DNA of 41,155 nucleotides, taken from Treponema sp. Lineage in GTDB: Bacteria > Spirochaetota > Spirochaetia > Treponematales > Treponemataceae. This document shows, in pieces, positions 17,719 through 27,000 of the stretch. Every line of letters starts with the position of its first letter. The stretch's first letter is position 1. The translations under genes were made by a program, and so were the position numbers. The stretch lies in assembly GCA_017940005.1 (NCBI GenBank), contig JAGAZO010000011.1:1-41155 (forward strand), in the 5' to 3' direction. A model generated the notes under the pieces. It was not told the origin of the DNA and searched no databases. It worked only from the letters and a program-made list of their open reading frames with translations.

Positions 17719-18426
17719 CTACAGCGGCATGTCTGTGCGCGACTCGTGCCTGATAATAAGCCACGCGAGCGCATCAAGTGCAATCACAAGCACAAAAAAG
17801 TGTGATGAAAAGCTCTGCTCATGTGCTGCGGGGCTTAACAAAAAATCATATGTGCCGTGCACGAAGATAGGGCAGGCGAGTGAGAGCACCATGCAGAGCA
17901 CGCTTGCGCCGTAATTCTGTGCAAGCGAAAAATGTTTTGCGCGTGCAAAGAAAAATCCCATGAGTATGCCAAACGACGCGTGTCCAGGAATTGCGAAGAG
18001 CGCGCGGGAAACTGCAACGCCCGTGCCATATGACACAACGTAGATGATGTTTTCGAGCGCGGCAAAACCGAGCGAAGCTGTTGCCGCGTACACAATGCCG
18101 TCGAACTTGTAGTTGAACTCGCGCGACCGCCACACGAACAGCATGAGCACAATCCATTTTGTTACTTCTTCAATGAATGCGATGCCGAGAAAATTATGCG
18201 CAAGCTCAAACGAGAGGTCCGCATATGGATAATATGCTGCAAGCGCGGAGTGCGCGGCTTGTTCGCTCGGAATGTCGAACAGAGAAAAGAGCGCGCCGAA
18301 GACAAACACTTTGAGAATCATGCCGAGCGGCTCGCGCTCAATTTTATCTTTTTTGTAAATGTAAAAGAGCAGCAAGACAACTGGCAAAAGCGCGGGTGCC
18401 AACACAAAATAAAACAATGCTCGCAT
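17719..18426 (-). CDS. PrsW-family intramembrane metalloprotease
   Basis: A membrane protein of about 235 residues with seven or so helices. PrsW/CAAX-like motifs are visible: FIEEVTKW with the catalytic Glu-Glu, FDGIVYAATASLGFAALEN, AIPGHASFGILMGFF with a conserved His, and PIFVHGTYDFLL with another. In Bacillus, PrsW cleaves an anti-sigma factor in the membrane. No sigma/anti-sigma pair lies nearby, so the substrate is unknown. The ATG at 18426 is chosen because AAGGAG lies upstream and the protein then starts directly at its first helix; the frame extends 37 codons further without support. Confidence 0.85.
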   Translation of the reverse strand: MRALFYFVLAPALLPVVLLLFYIYKKDKIEREPLGMILKVFVFGALFSLFDIPSEQAAHSALAAYYPYADLSFELAHNFLGIAFIEEVTKWIVLMLFVWRSREFNYKFDGIVYAATASLGFAALENIIYVVSYGTGVAVSRALFAIPGHASFGILMGFFFARAKHFSLAQNYGASVLCMVLSLACPIFVHGTYDFLLSPAAHEQSFSSHFFVLVIALDALAWLIIRHESRTDMPL

Positions 18427-18626
18427 TATATATCTCCTTGAGAATAGTCGTGCTATTTTAGCAACTTTTTTGCAAGTTCTCTTGTGAAAACTCGCGTATT
18501 TGATGTGCGCGTGCACTCCGTGCAGCTGCGCGCCCATTCCACAACTCTTGAAATTGATGCTTTACTCGTATGCGCATTGCTCTGCGCTCGCGTGCGCAAT
18601 TTTAAGGAGCAATTCTTTGCTCGATG

Positions 18627-19154
18627 TTATCGCACAAAGCTGAATACGCCAAAGCTCACGAGCGCCATGATGACGCCCGCAATCAACACGCCGACGGTGA
18701 CGGCAAGCACTGTCTGCTTAAAACGCATGTTGAGAATACTTGCTGCAAGCGTTCCTGTCCACGCGCCTGTTCCCGGCAGCGGAATGCCCACGAACAGCAT
18801 GAGCGCAATAAAAAGCCCGTGCCCCGCTTTTGCAGTAAGTTTTTTTCCCGCGTTCTCTCCTTTTGTTAAAAAAAACGTACATAGTTTTCCGATGATTTTT
18901 TTGTCTGCTCCCCACACAAGAAATTTGCGCGCGAATAAATAAATAATCGGCACGGGAAGCATGTTGCCGATGATGCACACAACATATGAGCGCAAAAGCG
19001 GGAGCGGCGGCGCAAACGCTTGCGACACTGGGATTGCCCCGCGCAATTCTATGAGCGGCACCATAGAAATGAAAAAGATGCACAAGTAACGCATGAACAT
19101 GTAGCAAGTATACTGTTTTTTGGCAATTATTAAAAGCGTGTGTGCGGGATGCAT
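18627..19154 (-). CDS. COG2426/small multidrug export-like membrane protein
   Basis: A protein of 175 residues or less with four to five membrane segments. The conserved VPLIELRGAIPVS near the first helix, the RKFLVWGADKKII loop and the GIPLPGTGAWTGTLAA motif mark the COG2426 (putative small multidrug export) family. Transport has been suggested for the family but is poorly established. The first ATG shares one base with the stop of the upstream pseudouridine synthase gene (TAATG), implying translational coupling. Starts at residues 19 or 21, closer to the first helix, are also possible, as no ribosome site favours any of them. Confidence 0.8.
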   Translation of the reverse strand: MHPAHTLLIIAKKQYTCYMFMRYLCIFFISMVPLIELRGAIPVSQAFAPPLPLLRSYVVCIIGNMLPVPIIYLFARKFLVWGADKKIIGKLCTFFLTKGENAGKKLTAKAGHGLFIALMLFVGIPLPGTGAWTGTLAASILNMRFKQTVLAVTVGVLIAGVIMALVSFGVFSFVR

Positions 19155-20227
19155 TATCGCATGAGGCGATGTTTTACGATACAGTTCATGTACGCGCGGG
19201 GCGGATTTTTGGCAGCATCATTGTTGCCGTGATGCTGTTCAATCATGTTATTTAGTGCATTACTACATTTTTCTTGCAACATGAATTGCTCTGGTAGGGG
19301 CGCTGTGATTTTTAGCAAAGTGTTTGTTACGGGATGCGGAAATGAAAGCGACAATGCATGGAGATAAAGGCGGTCTGCTTGTTTGCCGCCGTAGAGTTCG
19401 TCGCCGAATATTGGCAATCCGCGTATAGCGAGGTGCACACGGATTTGATGCGTGCGGCCAGTAAGCGGTTTTGCTTCAATAAGCAATGCGTGTTTTCCCA
19501 AAAATTCGCCTTCTTTGAGAATTGTGAAATCTGTGTGTGCAAAGCGACCGCTATCTTTTGAAACTGCGCCCCATTTTCCTTTTGCAATTTTTCCAATATA
19601 ATTCTCTACGCTGAAAGTATGGGGCATTTTTTTTGAAGGAACAACAATTGCACGATACGTTTTTTCAATAGTGCGATTTTCAAATAGCGCATGCATTGCT
19701 TTATTTACTTTGCGTGTTTTTGTAAAAAGTAAAATACCACTTGTGGTGCGGTCGAGTCGATGCATAATTCCAACATATGGTGGATTTTCATGTGGCGCTT
19801 TTTGTTGCAGCCAATCGATTACTTTTTCGTGCATGTTTGCACGGTTTCCTTTTATAGTTTGTTCCGTTGGAAAGTTGGCAGGTTTATTAACAATTATTAA
19901 TTCATCGTCTTCGTATAGCACAATTTGCTCCGTCATTTTGAATTGAATGTCGTCATTTTGTTTTTCATAAAAAAATTTTTCTTCGTCAATGAATGCTGTT
20001 ACGCTACATCCTGATGTTATGATTTTCGACGGAATACGACACTGCGAGCCGTTAACAGCAACCATGCCAGCAATAATCAACCTGCGAATTTTTGCATTGC
20101 TTACAACATAATTTTTTGCATGCGTTGTTTTTGTTTTGCTTTCCGCTAATGCCAGTGGTAACTGTTCACGGAGCAATGCATCGAGACGACTATATGCATG
20201 TGCTGTAAAAAAATATTTTTTTATCAC
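19154..20227 (-). CDS. RluA-family pseudouridine synthase
   Basis: A 357-residue RNA-modifying enzyme that isomerises uridine to pseudouridine, probably in ribosomal RNA. The N-terminal region (KIRRLIIAGMVAVNGSQCR) is an S4-like RNA-binding domain. The catalytic domain carries DELIIVNKPANFPT, the active-site motif HRLDRTTSGILLFTK with its catalytic Asp, KTYRAIV, and GRTHQIRVHLAIRGLPIFGDELYGG. Which uridine it modifies (RluC/RluD type or another) cannot be told. The last 40 residues after the catalytic fold are a basic, low-similarity tail. It is coupled to the downstream membrane-protein gene by a TAATG overlap. Confidence 0.92.
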   Translation of the reverse strand: MIKKYFFTAHAYSRLDALLREQLPLALAESKTKTTHAKNYVVSNAKIRRLIIAGMVAVNGSQCRIPSKIITSGCSVTAFIDEEKFFYEKQNDDIQFKMTEQIVLYEDDELIIVNKPANFPTEQTIKGNRANMHEKVIDWLQQKAPHENPPYVGIMHRLDRTTSGILLFTKTRKVNKAMHALFENRTIEKTYRAIVVPSKKMPHTFSVENYIGKIAKGKWGAVSKDSGRFAHTDFTILKEGEFLGKHALLIEAKPLTGRTHQIRVHLAIRGLPIFGDELYGGKQADRLYLHALSLSFPHPVTNTLLKITAPLPEQFMLQEKCSNALNNMIEQHHGNNDAAKNPPRAYMNCIVKHRLMR

Positions 20228-20234
20228 GATTATG

Positions 20235-20399
20235 CTAAATTGGATTTGGCGCTGACGAGGAGCAACTTGCCAAACATATCATTATCAAGTGAATACAAGA
20301 TATTTTTTTCTCAAAGAAAGCCATATATTCTTGTTTTTCTGTTTCATGAAATGCAGGCGTTTTCAAATCTCTAACTTTTTTGCAACAGACATAACTCAT
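20235..20399 (-). CDS. Possible 54-residue small protein
   Basis: A short open frame fills much of the 245-bp gap between asnA and the pseudouridine synthase gene, on the same strand. Its ATG at 20399 is preceded by a GAGGAAGAG ribosome-site-like sequence. The predicted product begins MSYVCCKKVRDLKTPAFHET, is basic with five Cys in total, and has a short hydrophobic patch (IHLIMICLAS) near the C-terminus. No family is recognised. It may be chance or the decayed start of a longer gene. Confidence 0.3.
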   Translation of the reverse strand: MSYVCCKKVRDLKTPAFHETEKQEYMAFFEKKISCIHLIMICLASCSSSAPNPI

Positions 20400-20472
20400 C
20401 TCTTCCTCGTTTTTGAAAAATTATTTTACGCCGTACTATGTTAATTCAGCTCCGAACTTCATAAATGTATTT

Positions 20473-21504
20473 TTACAGAAGCGTAATTCCGGTTTTTACA
20501 CAATCTTTAACAATTTTTTCCGGCCAAATGCTTACCTGCGTTTCGCCTATATGTGCTTTTCGCAGCAAAAACATGCATAAGCGTGATTGACCAATACCAC
20601 CGCCGAGTGTTTGTGTAAGTTCATTATTTAATAATTTTTTGTGAAATAAAAATTTTGAGCGTTCAGTACACTTTCGTTCTTTGAGCTGCAATGCAAGGGA
20701 TTCGGGCGAAACGCGGATTCCCATCGATGAAAGCTCAAATGAAGTTTTTAGCACATTGTTCCATACGATGATGTCGCCATTTAATCCACGATGCCCGTCG
20801 CCTGTTTCAGTAATCCAGTCATCGTAGTCGGGTGCACGTCCGTCGTGGATTGTGCCGTCTTGCATTTTTCCACCAATCCCTGTGATAAAAACAGCTCCAT
20901 ATTTTTTTGCTGCCTTTTCCTCGCGTGCATGCGGCGTGAGCGTTGGAAATTCTTTTTGCAAATCGTCTGCATATAAAAGTGTAATTTCTTCGGGCAGCTG
21001 CGGTTTGATTACAGGGTAATGGTCATATATGTAAAATTCTGCGCGCTTCAAACAACGATAAATTTTTTGTACAATCTCGTGGAGATAAAACACTGTACGA
21101 TTTTTTTCGTCAATTGCCATTTCCCAATCCCACTGATCAACATAGAGCGAATGGATGGCGTCGAGCGTTTCGTCTGGCCGAATTGCATTCATGTCTGTAT
21201 AGATGCCAAAGCCGCTGTCCAATTCAAGTTCCGTTACTTTAAGCCGTTTCCATTTTGCAAGCGACTGCACTATTTCCATGCGTTTGCCGCCCATATCTCT
21301 TACTGAAAACGATACAGGTTTCTCAGTACCGTTCAAGTCATCGTTGATGCCTATTCCTGCTTGCACAAAAAGTGGTGCTGTGACCCGTGTCAAATTGAGT
21401 TCTGTAGAGAGCGCTGTTTGAAAAAAATTTTTTATTAAAACAATAGCGTGTTCTGTTTCTTTTGTGTTGAGAATAGATTTGTAATGCGCAGGAATATCGT
21501 ACAT
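20473..21504 (-). CDS. asnA: Aspartate-ammonia ligase (asparagine synthetase A)
   Basis: A 343-residue cytoplasmic enzyme making asparagine from aspartate, ammonia and ATP. It is the class-II tRNA-synthetase-like AsnA type, typical in length. Recognisable segments are VTAPLFVQAGIGINDDLNGTEKPVSF, the KWKRL segment, GIYTDMNAIRPDE, SLYVDQWDWE and the C-terminal GGGIGQSRLCMFLL, which forms part of the ATP site. It lies 54 bp downstream of apt on the same strand and may be cotranscribed with tsaD and apt. AGAGG precedes the ATG. Confidence 0.95.
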   Translation of the reverse strand: MYDIPAHYKSILNTKETEHAIVLIKNFFQTALSTELNLTRVTAPLFVQAGIGINDDLNGTEKPVSFSVRDMGGKRMEIVQSLAKWKRLKVTELELDSGFGIYTDMNAIRPDETLDAIHSLYVDQWDWEMAIDEKNRTVFYLHEIVQKIYRCLKRAEFYIYDHYPVIKPQLPEEITLLYADDLQKEFPTLTPHAREEKAAKKYGAVFITGIGGKMQDGTIHDGRAPDYDDWITETGDGHRGLNGDIIVWNNVLKTSFELSSMGIRVSPESLALQLKERKCTERSKFLFHKKLLNNELTQTLGGGIGQSRLCMFLLRKAHIGETQVSIWPEKIVKDCVKTGITLL

Positions 21505-21558
21505 AAGATACCTCTGAAAGTATGGCTTGTGCCGTATAAAATTAATAATTGTTAAATT

Positions 21559-22092
21559 TTATTCACTTGCATAATTGATGAGCGTTGTAACGCGGATTGG
21601 TGCAAGCAATTTTTCATAATTGAGAAACGGTAATCCAATGATGCCAAAAAACTCAGTGACAATGCCTCCGCCTTGTTCAATGAGATTGCGTGCCGCTTGG
21701 AGCGTGCCGCCGGTGGCAATTAAGTCATCAATGACAAGATATCTTTTTCCTTTTGTAATGTCTGATTTATGCGCTTCGATTTCTGCTATGCCGTATTCAA
21801 GTGAATACGAGCAGGTGTATTTTGCTCCCGGCAATTTTCCTTTTTTTCGAATAAGTACGAGCGGAATGCGGGCACGCTCTGCAAACGGAGCTGCGAATAA
21901 AAAACCGCGTGACTCAACTCCGGCGATTGCATCAATGCTGTCATTTTTATACAGTTCAAGCATTTTATCGATGCAGTATTTAAATACAGGTGGATTAGTA
22001 AGGATGCTTGTGATGTCATAGAAAAGAATGCCCGGTGTCGGAAAGTCTGGTACACGACGGATAGCCCCGTCAAGCATTTCCAAGTCTGTCAT
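21559..22092 (-). CDS. apt: Adenine phosphoribosyltransferase
   Basis: A purine-salvage enzyme converting adenine and PRPP to AMP. The PRPP-binding motif VIDDLIATGGTLQAARN is clear, with VPDFPTPGILFYDIT at the N-terminus and AGVESRGFLFAAPFA, all typical of Apt. The start at 22092 gives 177 residues, the usual size; the frame runs 38 codons further upstream into the end of tsaD without family similarity. No strong ribosome site is visible, so the start is set by family length. It lies between tsaD and asnA, probably in one transcript. Confidence 0.93.
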   Translation of the reverse strand: MTDLEMLDGAIRRVPDFPTPGILFYDITSILTNPPVFKYCIDKMLELYKNDSIDAIAGVESRGFLFAAPFAERARIPLVLIRKKGKLPGAKYTCSYSLEYGIAEIEAHKSDITKGKRYLVIDDLIATGGTLQAARNLIEQGGGIVTEFFGIIGLPFLNYEKLLAPIRVTTLINYASE

Positions 22093-22162
22093 AATTGCTA
22101 TTTTAATGAAGCGGCTGCAATGCGTCAACAGTAAAGCATCATTTGAAAGCAGATAGCTTCCT

Positions 22163-23191
22163 CTATCCGCGCCGCACTTGCGCAAGACCGCGTTTAAACG
22201 CTTCAATTCGCGCGCTTGCAGTTGTGTTCAAAGCACTCACATCGCCGCGCTTTAAAAAGTGATATGCAATACCCGCAATCATTGCGCCGTTGTCGCCGCA
22301 CAGCTTTAAAGGCGGAAATATGCACGTGATGTCGGTGCGCTCTGCAAGCAACGCCCTCAAGCGTGAATTCGCCGCAACGCCGCCGCCTGCTACAACAGTT
22401 GCAAGCCCTGTGTCTTCGAGCGCGCGGAACAGCTTTGCAGTGAGCGTGCGACACGCAGTTTCCTGAAACGATGCGCACATGTTTTCTGTTGTCGGCTCAT
22501 ATCCGCTGTTCAAAAATAAATCGCGCTGATGAATCACCGCTGTTTTTAAACCGCTGAACGAAACATCATAGCGATGCGTCTTTTCGTCGAGTTTTGGCAC
22601 GGGAAACGAAAACGCGCGCGCGTCGCCAAGCGATGCAAGCTTGTCTATGACAACGCCGCCGGGGTAGCCGAGATTGTAGAACTTTGCAACTTTGTCAAAC
22701 GCTTCCCCAACAGAGTCGTCTACTGTTGTACCGAGCACATCGATGTCATCAAATGCACGCACTTTGCAAATGATTGAATGCCCGCCCGAGACGAGCAAAC
22801 CCACATACGGATAGGTTATGTCGGCTGTTAAATGCGCCGCATAGAGATGTCCGAGCATGTGGTTTACCGCGATAAACGGTTTTTGCAGTGCCCATGCGAG
22901 CGTTTTGCCGTACGTCAAACCGACAAGCAGCGCGCCCATGAGGCCTGGACGATTTGTTGCCGCCACTGCGTCAATGTCATCAAGCGAAAGATGTGCTTCT
23001 GCCACAGCTTGCTTTACAACAGGCAAAATCCATTCGGCGTGCTTGCGGCTTGCGATTTCTGGCACGACGCCTTTGTATATCTCGTGAAAAGGAATCTGCG
23101 TTGCAACAACGTTGCTTAAAACAGTGCGTCCATCTTCAACGACTGCGGCAGCAGTCTCATCGCATGAGGATTCAATGCCAAGCACTTTCAT
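22163..23191 (-). CDS. tsaD: tRNA N6-threonylcarbamoyladenosine transferase subunit TsaD
   Basis: A protein of about 342 residues that transfers the threonylcarbamoyl group to A37 of ANN-decoding tRNAs, working with TsaB and TsaE. The ASKHA nucleotide-binding fold starts MKVLGIESSCDETAAAVVED. The metal-binding histidines appear in NHMLGHLYAAH, followed by LVSGGHS, VGEAFDKVAK and VVAGGGVAANSRLR. The ATG at 23191 is chosen over an in-frame TTG at 23206 because it sits 7 nt after GGGAAG and matches the usual family N-terminus. It is 21 bp downstream of a lipoprotein gene and followed by apt. Confidence 0.95.
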   Translation of the reverse strand: MKVLGIESSCDETAAAVVEDGRTVLSNVVATQIPFHEIYKGVVPEIASRKHAEWILPVVKQAVAEAHLSLDDIDAVAATNRPGLMGALLVGLTYGKTLAWALQKPFIAVNHMLGHLYAAHLTADITYPYVGLLVSGGHSIICKVRAFDDIDVLGTTVDDSVGEAFDKVAKFYNLGYPGGVVIDKLASLGDARAFSFPVPKLDEKTHRYDVSFSGLKTAVIHQRDLFLNSGYEPTTENMCASFQETACRTLTAKLFRALEDTGLATVVAGGGVAANSRLRALLAERTDITCIFPPLKLCGDNGAMIAGIAYHFLKRGDVSALNTTASARIEAFKRGLAQVRRG

Positions 23192-23212
23192 GACAGCACT
23201 TCCCAAAAATTA

Positions 23213-23731
23213 TTAATCAGCAATGGTGACTATTGCGCCGCTCACAGTAACTTTCTTGTGTGCATTTTCTGAACCAACGGTAAACGCAGCGACAAACGAT
23301 GGATTTGTCGTATACACTGTTATCTGTTTATCTTCGCCCGCAGCAACTGATACCGTGCCTCCGTATGTGTCGGTGAGCATGTTATTCGCTTCTGAAAGAA
23401 TTATATCGTGAGTTGATCTGTTGCTAACCGTATATGAATACGACTGCATGTCAGCAATGGTGATTTTAAGCGCGTTGCCGTCGCTGTAGTCGTACTGCGC
23501 AACAGCTGTTCTGCGCGATGTATCTTGCAACGAAACTGATTCGCCCCATGTCATCTTGCCGTGCGCAGTGTTGTTTGCCGCGATTGTGTATGAGCGCGCG
23601 CCGACTGCAACAGTTGCATCGGTTGAAGTGTTGTTAATTAATAAAACATCTTCTTCTGCGGTTGTATGTGTTAAATTGCATGATGAACAAAAATAGGTTG
23701 CAATGAGCACACAAAAAATAAGTTTCCGCAT
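23213..23731 (-). CDS. Small lipoprotein of unknown function
   Basis: A protein of about 172 residues. The ATG at 23731 is chosen for its GAGG site 6 nt upstream and the lipoprotein signal that follows directly (MRKLIFCVLIATYFCSSC). The mature part is Thr/Ser/Ala-rich with many predicted beta strands (TVAVGARSYTIAANNTAHGK, YTVSNRSTHDIILSEANNM) and ends in a Val-rich strand. No known family is recognised. It heads the run of minus-strand genes tsaD-apt-asnA, starting from its own promoter. Confidence 0.7.
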   Translation of the reverse strand: MRKLIFCVLIATYFCSSCNLTHTTAEEDVLLINNTSTDATVAVGARSYTIAANNTAHGKMTWGESVSLQDTSRRTAVAQYDYSDGNALKITIADMQSYSYTVSNRSTHDIILSEANNMLTDTYGGTVSVAAGEDKQITVYTTNPSFVAAFTVGSENAHKKVTVSGAIVTIAD

Positions 23732-23747
23732 AGCGTACCTCGACTGT

Positions 23748-23776
23748 ATTGTACCATGTTTTACGCAATCGCACAA
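23748..23776 (-). promoter_or_regulatory. Promoter of the lipoprotein-tsaD-apt run
   Basis: On the minus strand -35 TTGTGC (23771-23776), a 17-bp spacer and an extended -10 TGGTACAAT (hexamer 23748-23753) lie 16 bp before the lipoprotein start codon. Confidence 0.6.
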
Positions 23777-23869
23777 TGAGGCTTTTCGTCCAGATTTTTG
23801 CATACAGAAATGCGTAGGGTGAAACAGCGCATAAAAAATAACGCTTTAAAAAATCAAGCGAATGGTCTA

Positions 23870-23949
23870 TAATAAAATAGCCCCACAGAGTATGCGGGGC
23901 TGTAGTCAAATGACTTCGGCACATGGCCTTATTGTGATTTGATCTCTGT
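23870..23949 (-). ncRNA. tracrRNA of the type II CRISPR-Cas system
   Basis: Read on the minus strand, the RNA begins with a 17-nt anti-repeat (23947-23931), AGAGATCAAATCACAAT. It pairs with all of the first 17 nt of the crRNA-sense repeat, allowing three G-U pairs. It continues AAGGCCATGTGCC, the short nexus hairpin that follows the duplex in many type II tracrRNAs, then a small AGTC/GACT hairpin, and ends in a strong 9-bp stem with an A/T tail. A promoter lies just upstream, so transcription would start right at the anti-repeat, giving about 80 nt. It diverges from cas9. The pairing is seen; the exact ends are predicted. Confidence 0.85.
23871..23901 (-). terminator. tracrRNA terminator
   Basis: Minus-strand stem AGCCCCGCA/TGTGGGGCT (23879-23901, 9 bp including one G-U pair) around a 5-nt loop, followed by ATTTTATT. 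It marks the 3' end of the tracrRNA. Confidence 0.75.
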
Positions 23950-23954
23950 CCTGA

Positions 23955-23983
23955 AGTATATCATTGTTTTGCTTTTTTTGCAA
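23955..23983 (-). promoter_or_regulatory. tracrRNA promoter
   Basis: Minus-strand -35 TTGCAA (23978-23983), a 17-bp spacer and extended -10 TGATATACT (hexamer 23955-23960). The predicted start at about 23949 falls immediately before the anti-repeat. The plus-strand promoter of cas9 must overlap or adjoin this region, but no single choice stands out. Confidence 0.75.
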
Positions 23984-24003
23984 GTTTTAGTAAGGAGTTT
24001 TTT

Positions 24004-27000
24004 ATGAGCGTTTTAGGTCTGGATATCGGCACAAACTCAATCGGTTGGGGAATTGTCAACGAGCAGGCGCAAAAAATAGAAAACTGCGGCGTGTATATTT
24101 TCCCCGAAGGCGTAAAACGCGAAAAAGGCAATGAAAGCTCCAAAGCTGCCGAGCGGACGGCATTCCGTGCTGCACGACGATTGAAATTCAGAAGACGCTT
24201 GCGAAAATACGAAACGCTCAAAGTGCTCATACGCAATCAGATGTGTCCGCTTACGCTGGAAGAACTGGAAACGTGGCGCACAGAAAAAATCTATCCGACT
24301 TCGCCAGCGTTCATTGCCTGGTGCAGAACTGATGAATCTAAAAAGTGGGAACCGTACTGCTTGCGGAAAAAATGCACAGAAGTGCCGTGCGAACAATTTG
24401 AAATTGGACGAGCGCTCTATCATATTGCACAGCGGCGCGGATTTTTGAGTAACCGCAAGGAGACAACAAAAGAAACAGACGGCAAGGTGAGCGCTGGTAT
24501 CGAGGAGCTTTCAAACGCAAAAGGCGACAAAACGCTCGGCGCTTATTTCTATGAGCTTAAAACTTCTGGTGAAAAAGTGCGCGGCAGATACACTGCTCGA
24601 AAAGAGCACTACGAAGCGGAGTTTAACAAAATATGCGAGGTACAGAAAATCTCTGATGAACTGAAAGCAGAGTTGCATAAAGCAATCTTTTTTCAGCGGA
24701 AGTTGAAGTCGCAAAAATTTCTTGTAGGAAAATGCACGCTTGAAACCGATAAGCCGCGTTGTCCTATTTCGCATATTGAGTTTGAAGAATTCAGAATGTT
24801 GTCGTTTATCAACAGCATTCGAATTTTTCGAAATAGTGATGAGGATGATAATCAGAACACAGTATCGCTTTTCGATGAATACAATAGCCCGCAGTCACCG
24901 TGCTTGACGCACGAAGAAATTGCATTAATACAACCGCTTTTCTTCCGAAGTTCAAAGCCGAATTTTACTTTCCAAGATATTTCAAAAAAACTTAAAGGTC
25001 ATCATGATGAATGGAAGTTCAACTATCGCGATGACACAAACGTTGCTGGCTGTCCTGTTTCTGCTGGGTTGCAGGCTGTTTTTGGCGACGACTGGAAACA
25101 GACGCGTATCGGACAGTACGATATTCTTGACATCTGGCATGTGCTGTTTGATTTTGATGATGACGAGAAATTGCGCGCGTTTGCAGAGAACAAGCTGCAT
25201 CTTGATTCGGAGCAAACAAAAAAATTCTGCAACATTCGCATTCAACAGGGATATGCGAATTTGAGCTTGAAGGCAATCAGAAAGATTTTGCCGTTTTTGC
25301 AAAAAGGCTCTGTGTATGCGCATGCTGTTTTTCTTGCGAACATTCCCACAATGATTGGCAAAGATGTGTATGACGCACATGCCGAGGAAATAGAAAACGC
25401 GGTGCAGGAAATAACGGGCACGTTGAAAGACAAAAACACTGTCATCGCGATTGCAAACCGCTGCATCGAAGCTGTGTTCAAAGACACGGAGCATGATTTC
25501 CGTTCGGAAGAATGGAACACTGCGATTGTCGATGAAATGATTTTCGACACATACGGAAAGCGAACGTTTGAACGGTTTCCGCTTGAACAGCAACGCGCTG
25601 TCAGAACTGAAATTATTGAGAAAGTTTCTGATGCCTTGAAAATCGCAGCAACAAAAAATCCGAGTGATTACAAATATCCTGCATTGCGCACGGATAGTTT
25701 GATAGAGAACTATCTCAAAGAACAAGGATTTGCAATAAAGAAAAACGCAAAGCTCTATCATCCGTCTGACACAGAATATTCATTTGAAAATCCAGTGCAT
25801 GGTGATGACGGCAAACTGTATCTCGGCTCGCCGCGCTGCCAGAGCGTAAAAAATCCTGTGGCACTGCGCGCGTTGCATCAACTGCGGAAACTTGTCAACT
25901 ATTTGATTAAGACGGGCACAATTGATTCTGAGACGCGCGTTCATATTGAGCTGGCAAATGAAGTGAACGATAAAAATTGGCGCAAAGCGATTGAAGAGTT
26001 TCAACGCGATAATCAAAAGAAAAATGACGAATACAAAAAGCGCATTGTTGAATTGTGTAAAGAGCAAGGGTTTGACGTTACCCCGACAGATTCTGACATC
26101 AAAAAATATCGCCTGTGGAAAGAGCAGAACGAAACGTGCCCATACACGGGAAAGAAAATAAATGCAACGGATTTGTTCGGGGAGCACCCGAAGTTTGATT
26201 TTGAGCATACAATTCCGCGCAGCCTTTCATATGACGACTCGCTGGAAAACTTGACGCTGTGCGATTCGCATTACAATCGCACAGTAAAAAAGCAGCACAT
26301 CCCATCGGAACTGCCGCACTTTGATAAGATAGAAGCGCGCTTCCAAAAATTTTATGCAGAGAAAATAAGTGAATGTCTTGCAACGATTGAGCGGAATAAA
26401 ACGCGTGGCGGGTACGTTGATCCTTCTGTAAAAGATGCTCGAATTGTAAAACGCCATAAAGCACGGCTCGAGCTTGCCTACTACAAGGGAAAGCTCAAGC
26501 GATTTACTGCGACAGAAGTGACGTCTGGTTTCAAGCACAGTCAGCTGAACGACACGCGAATCATAACAAAGTTTGCGTTGTCATATCTTAAATCAGTATT
26601 CCCGCATACGTTCCCGGTAAAGGGTGCGATGACCGACACGTTCAAACAGCAGTGGGGACTAGGCGATTTTGCAGGCGACAATAAAGACCGCACGAATTAT
26701 CGTCATCACGCTGTGGACGCGCTGACAGTTGCTTGCGTGAACAGGGCACAGTTCAATCTTTTATCTGAAGCGATACGGAACAGTTCAGACGGCGCGCATT
26801 TGAAATTTGCAAAACCATGGGAATCGTTTGACAGTGATGTGCGTTCTAGCGTGCAGTATATTATCCCGAAGCATTTTGCCAGCGACAATTCATTGCGTCA
26901 GAGCAAGAAAATCTTGCGCGACAGATACGGAAAGCCGATTCTGAAAAACGGACACAAAGTGTATGTTCAAGGAAATACGGCACGAGGTGCACTCCACAAA

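Noticed and set aside
20228..20472. tRNA or structured RNA in the asnA-rluA gap
   Set aside because: No cloverleaf or other conserved fold was found; only the small open frame stands out. No tRNA or rRNA gene was seen anywhere in the window.
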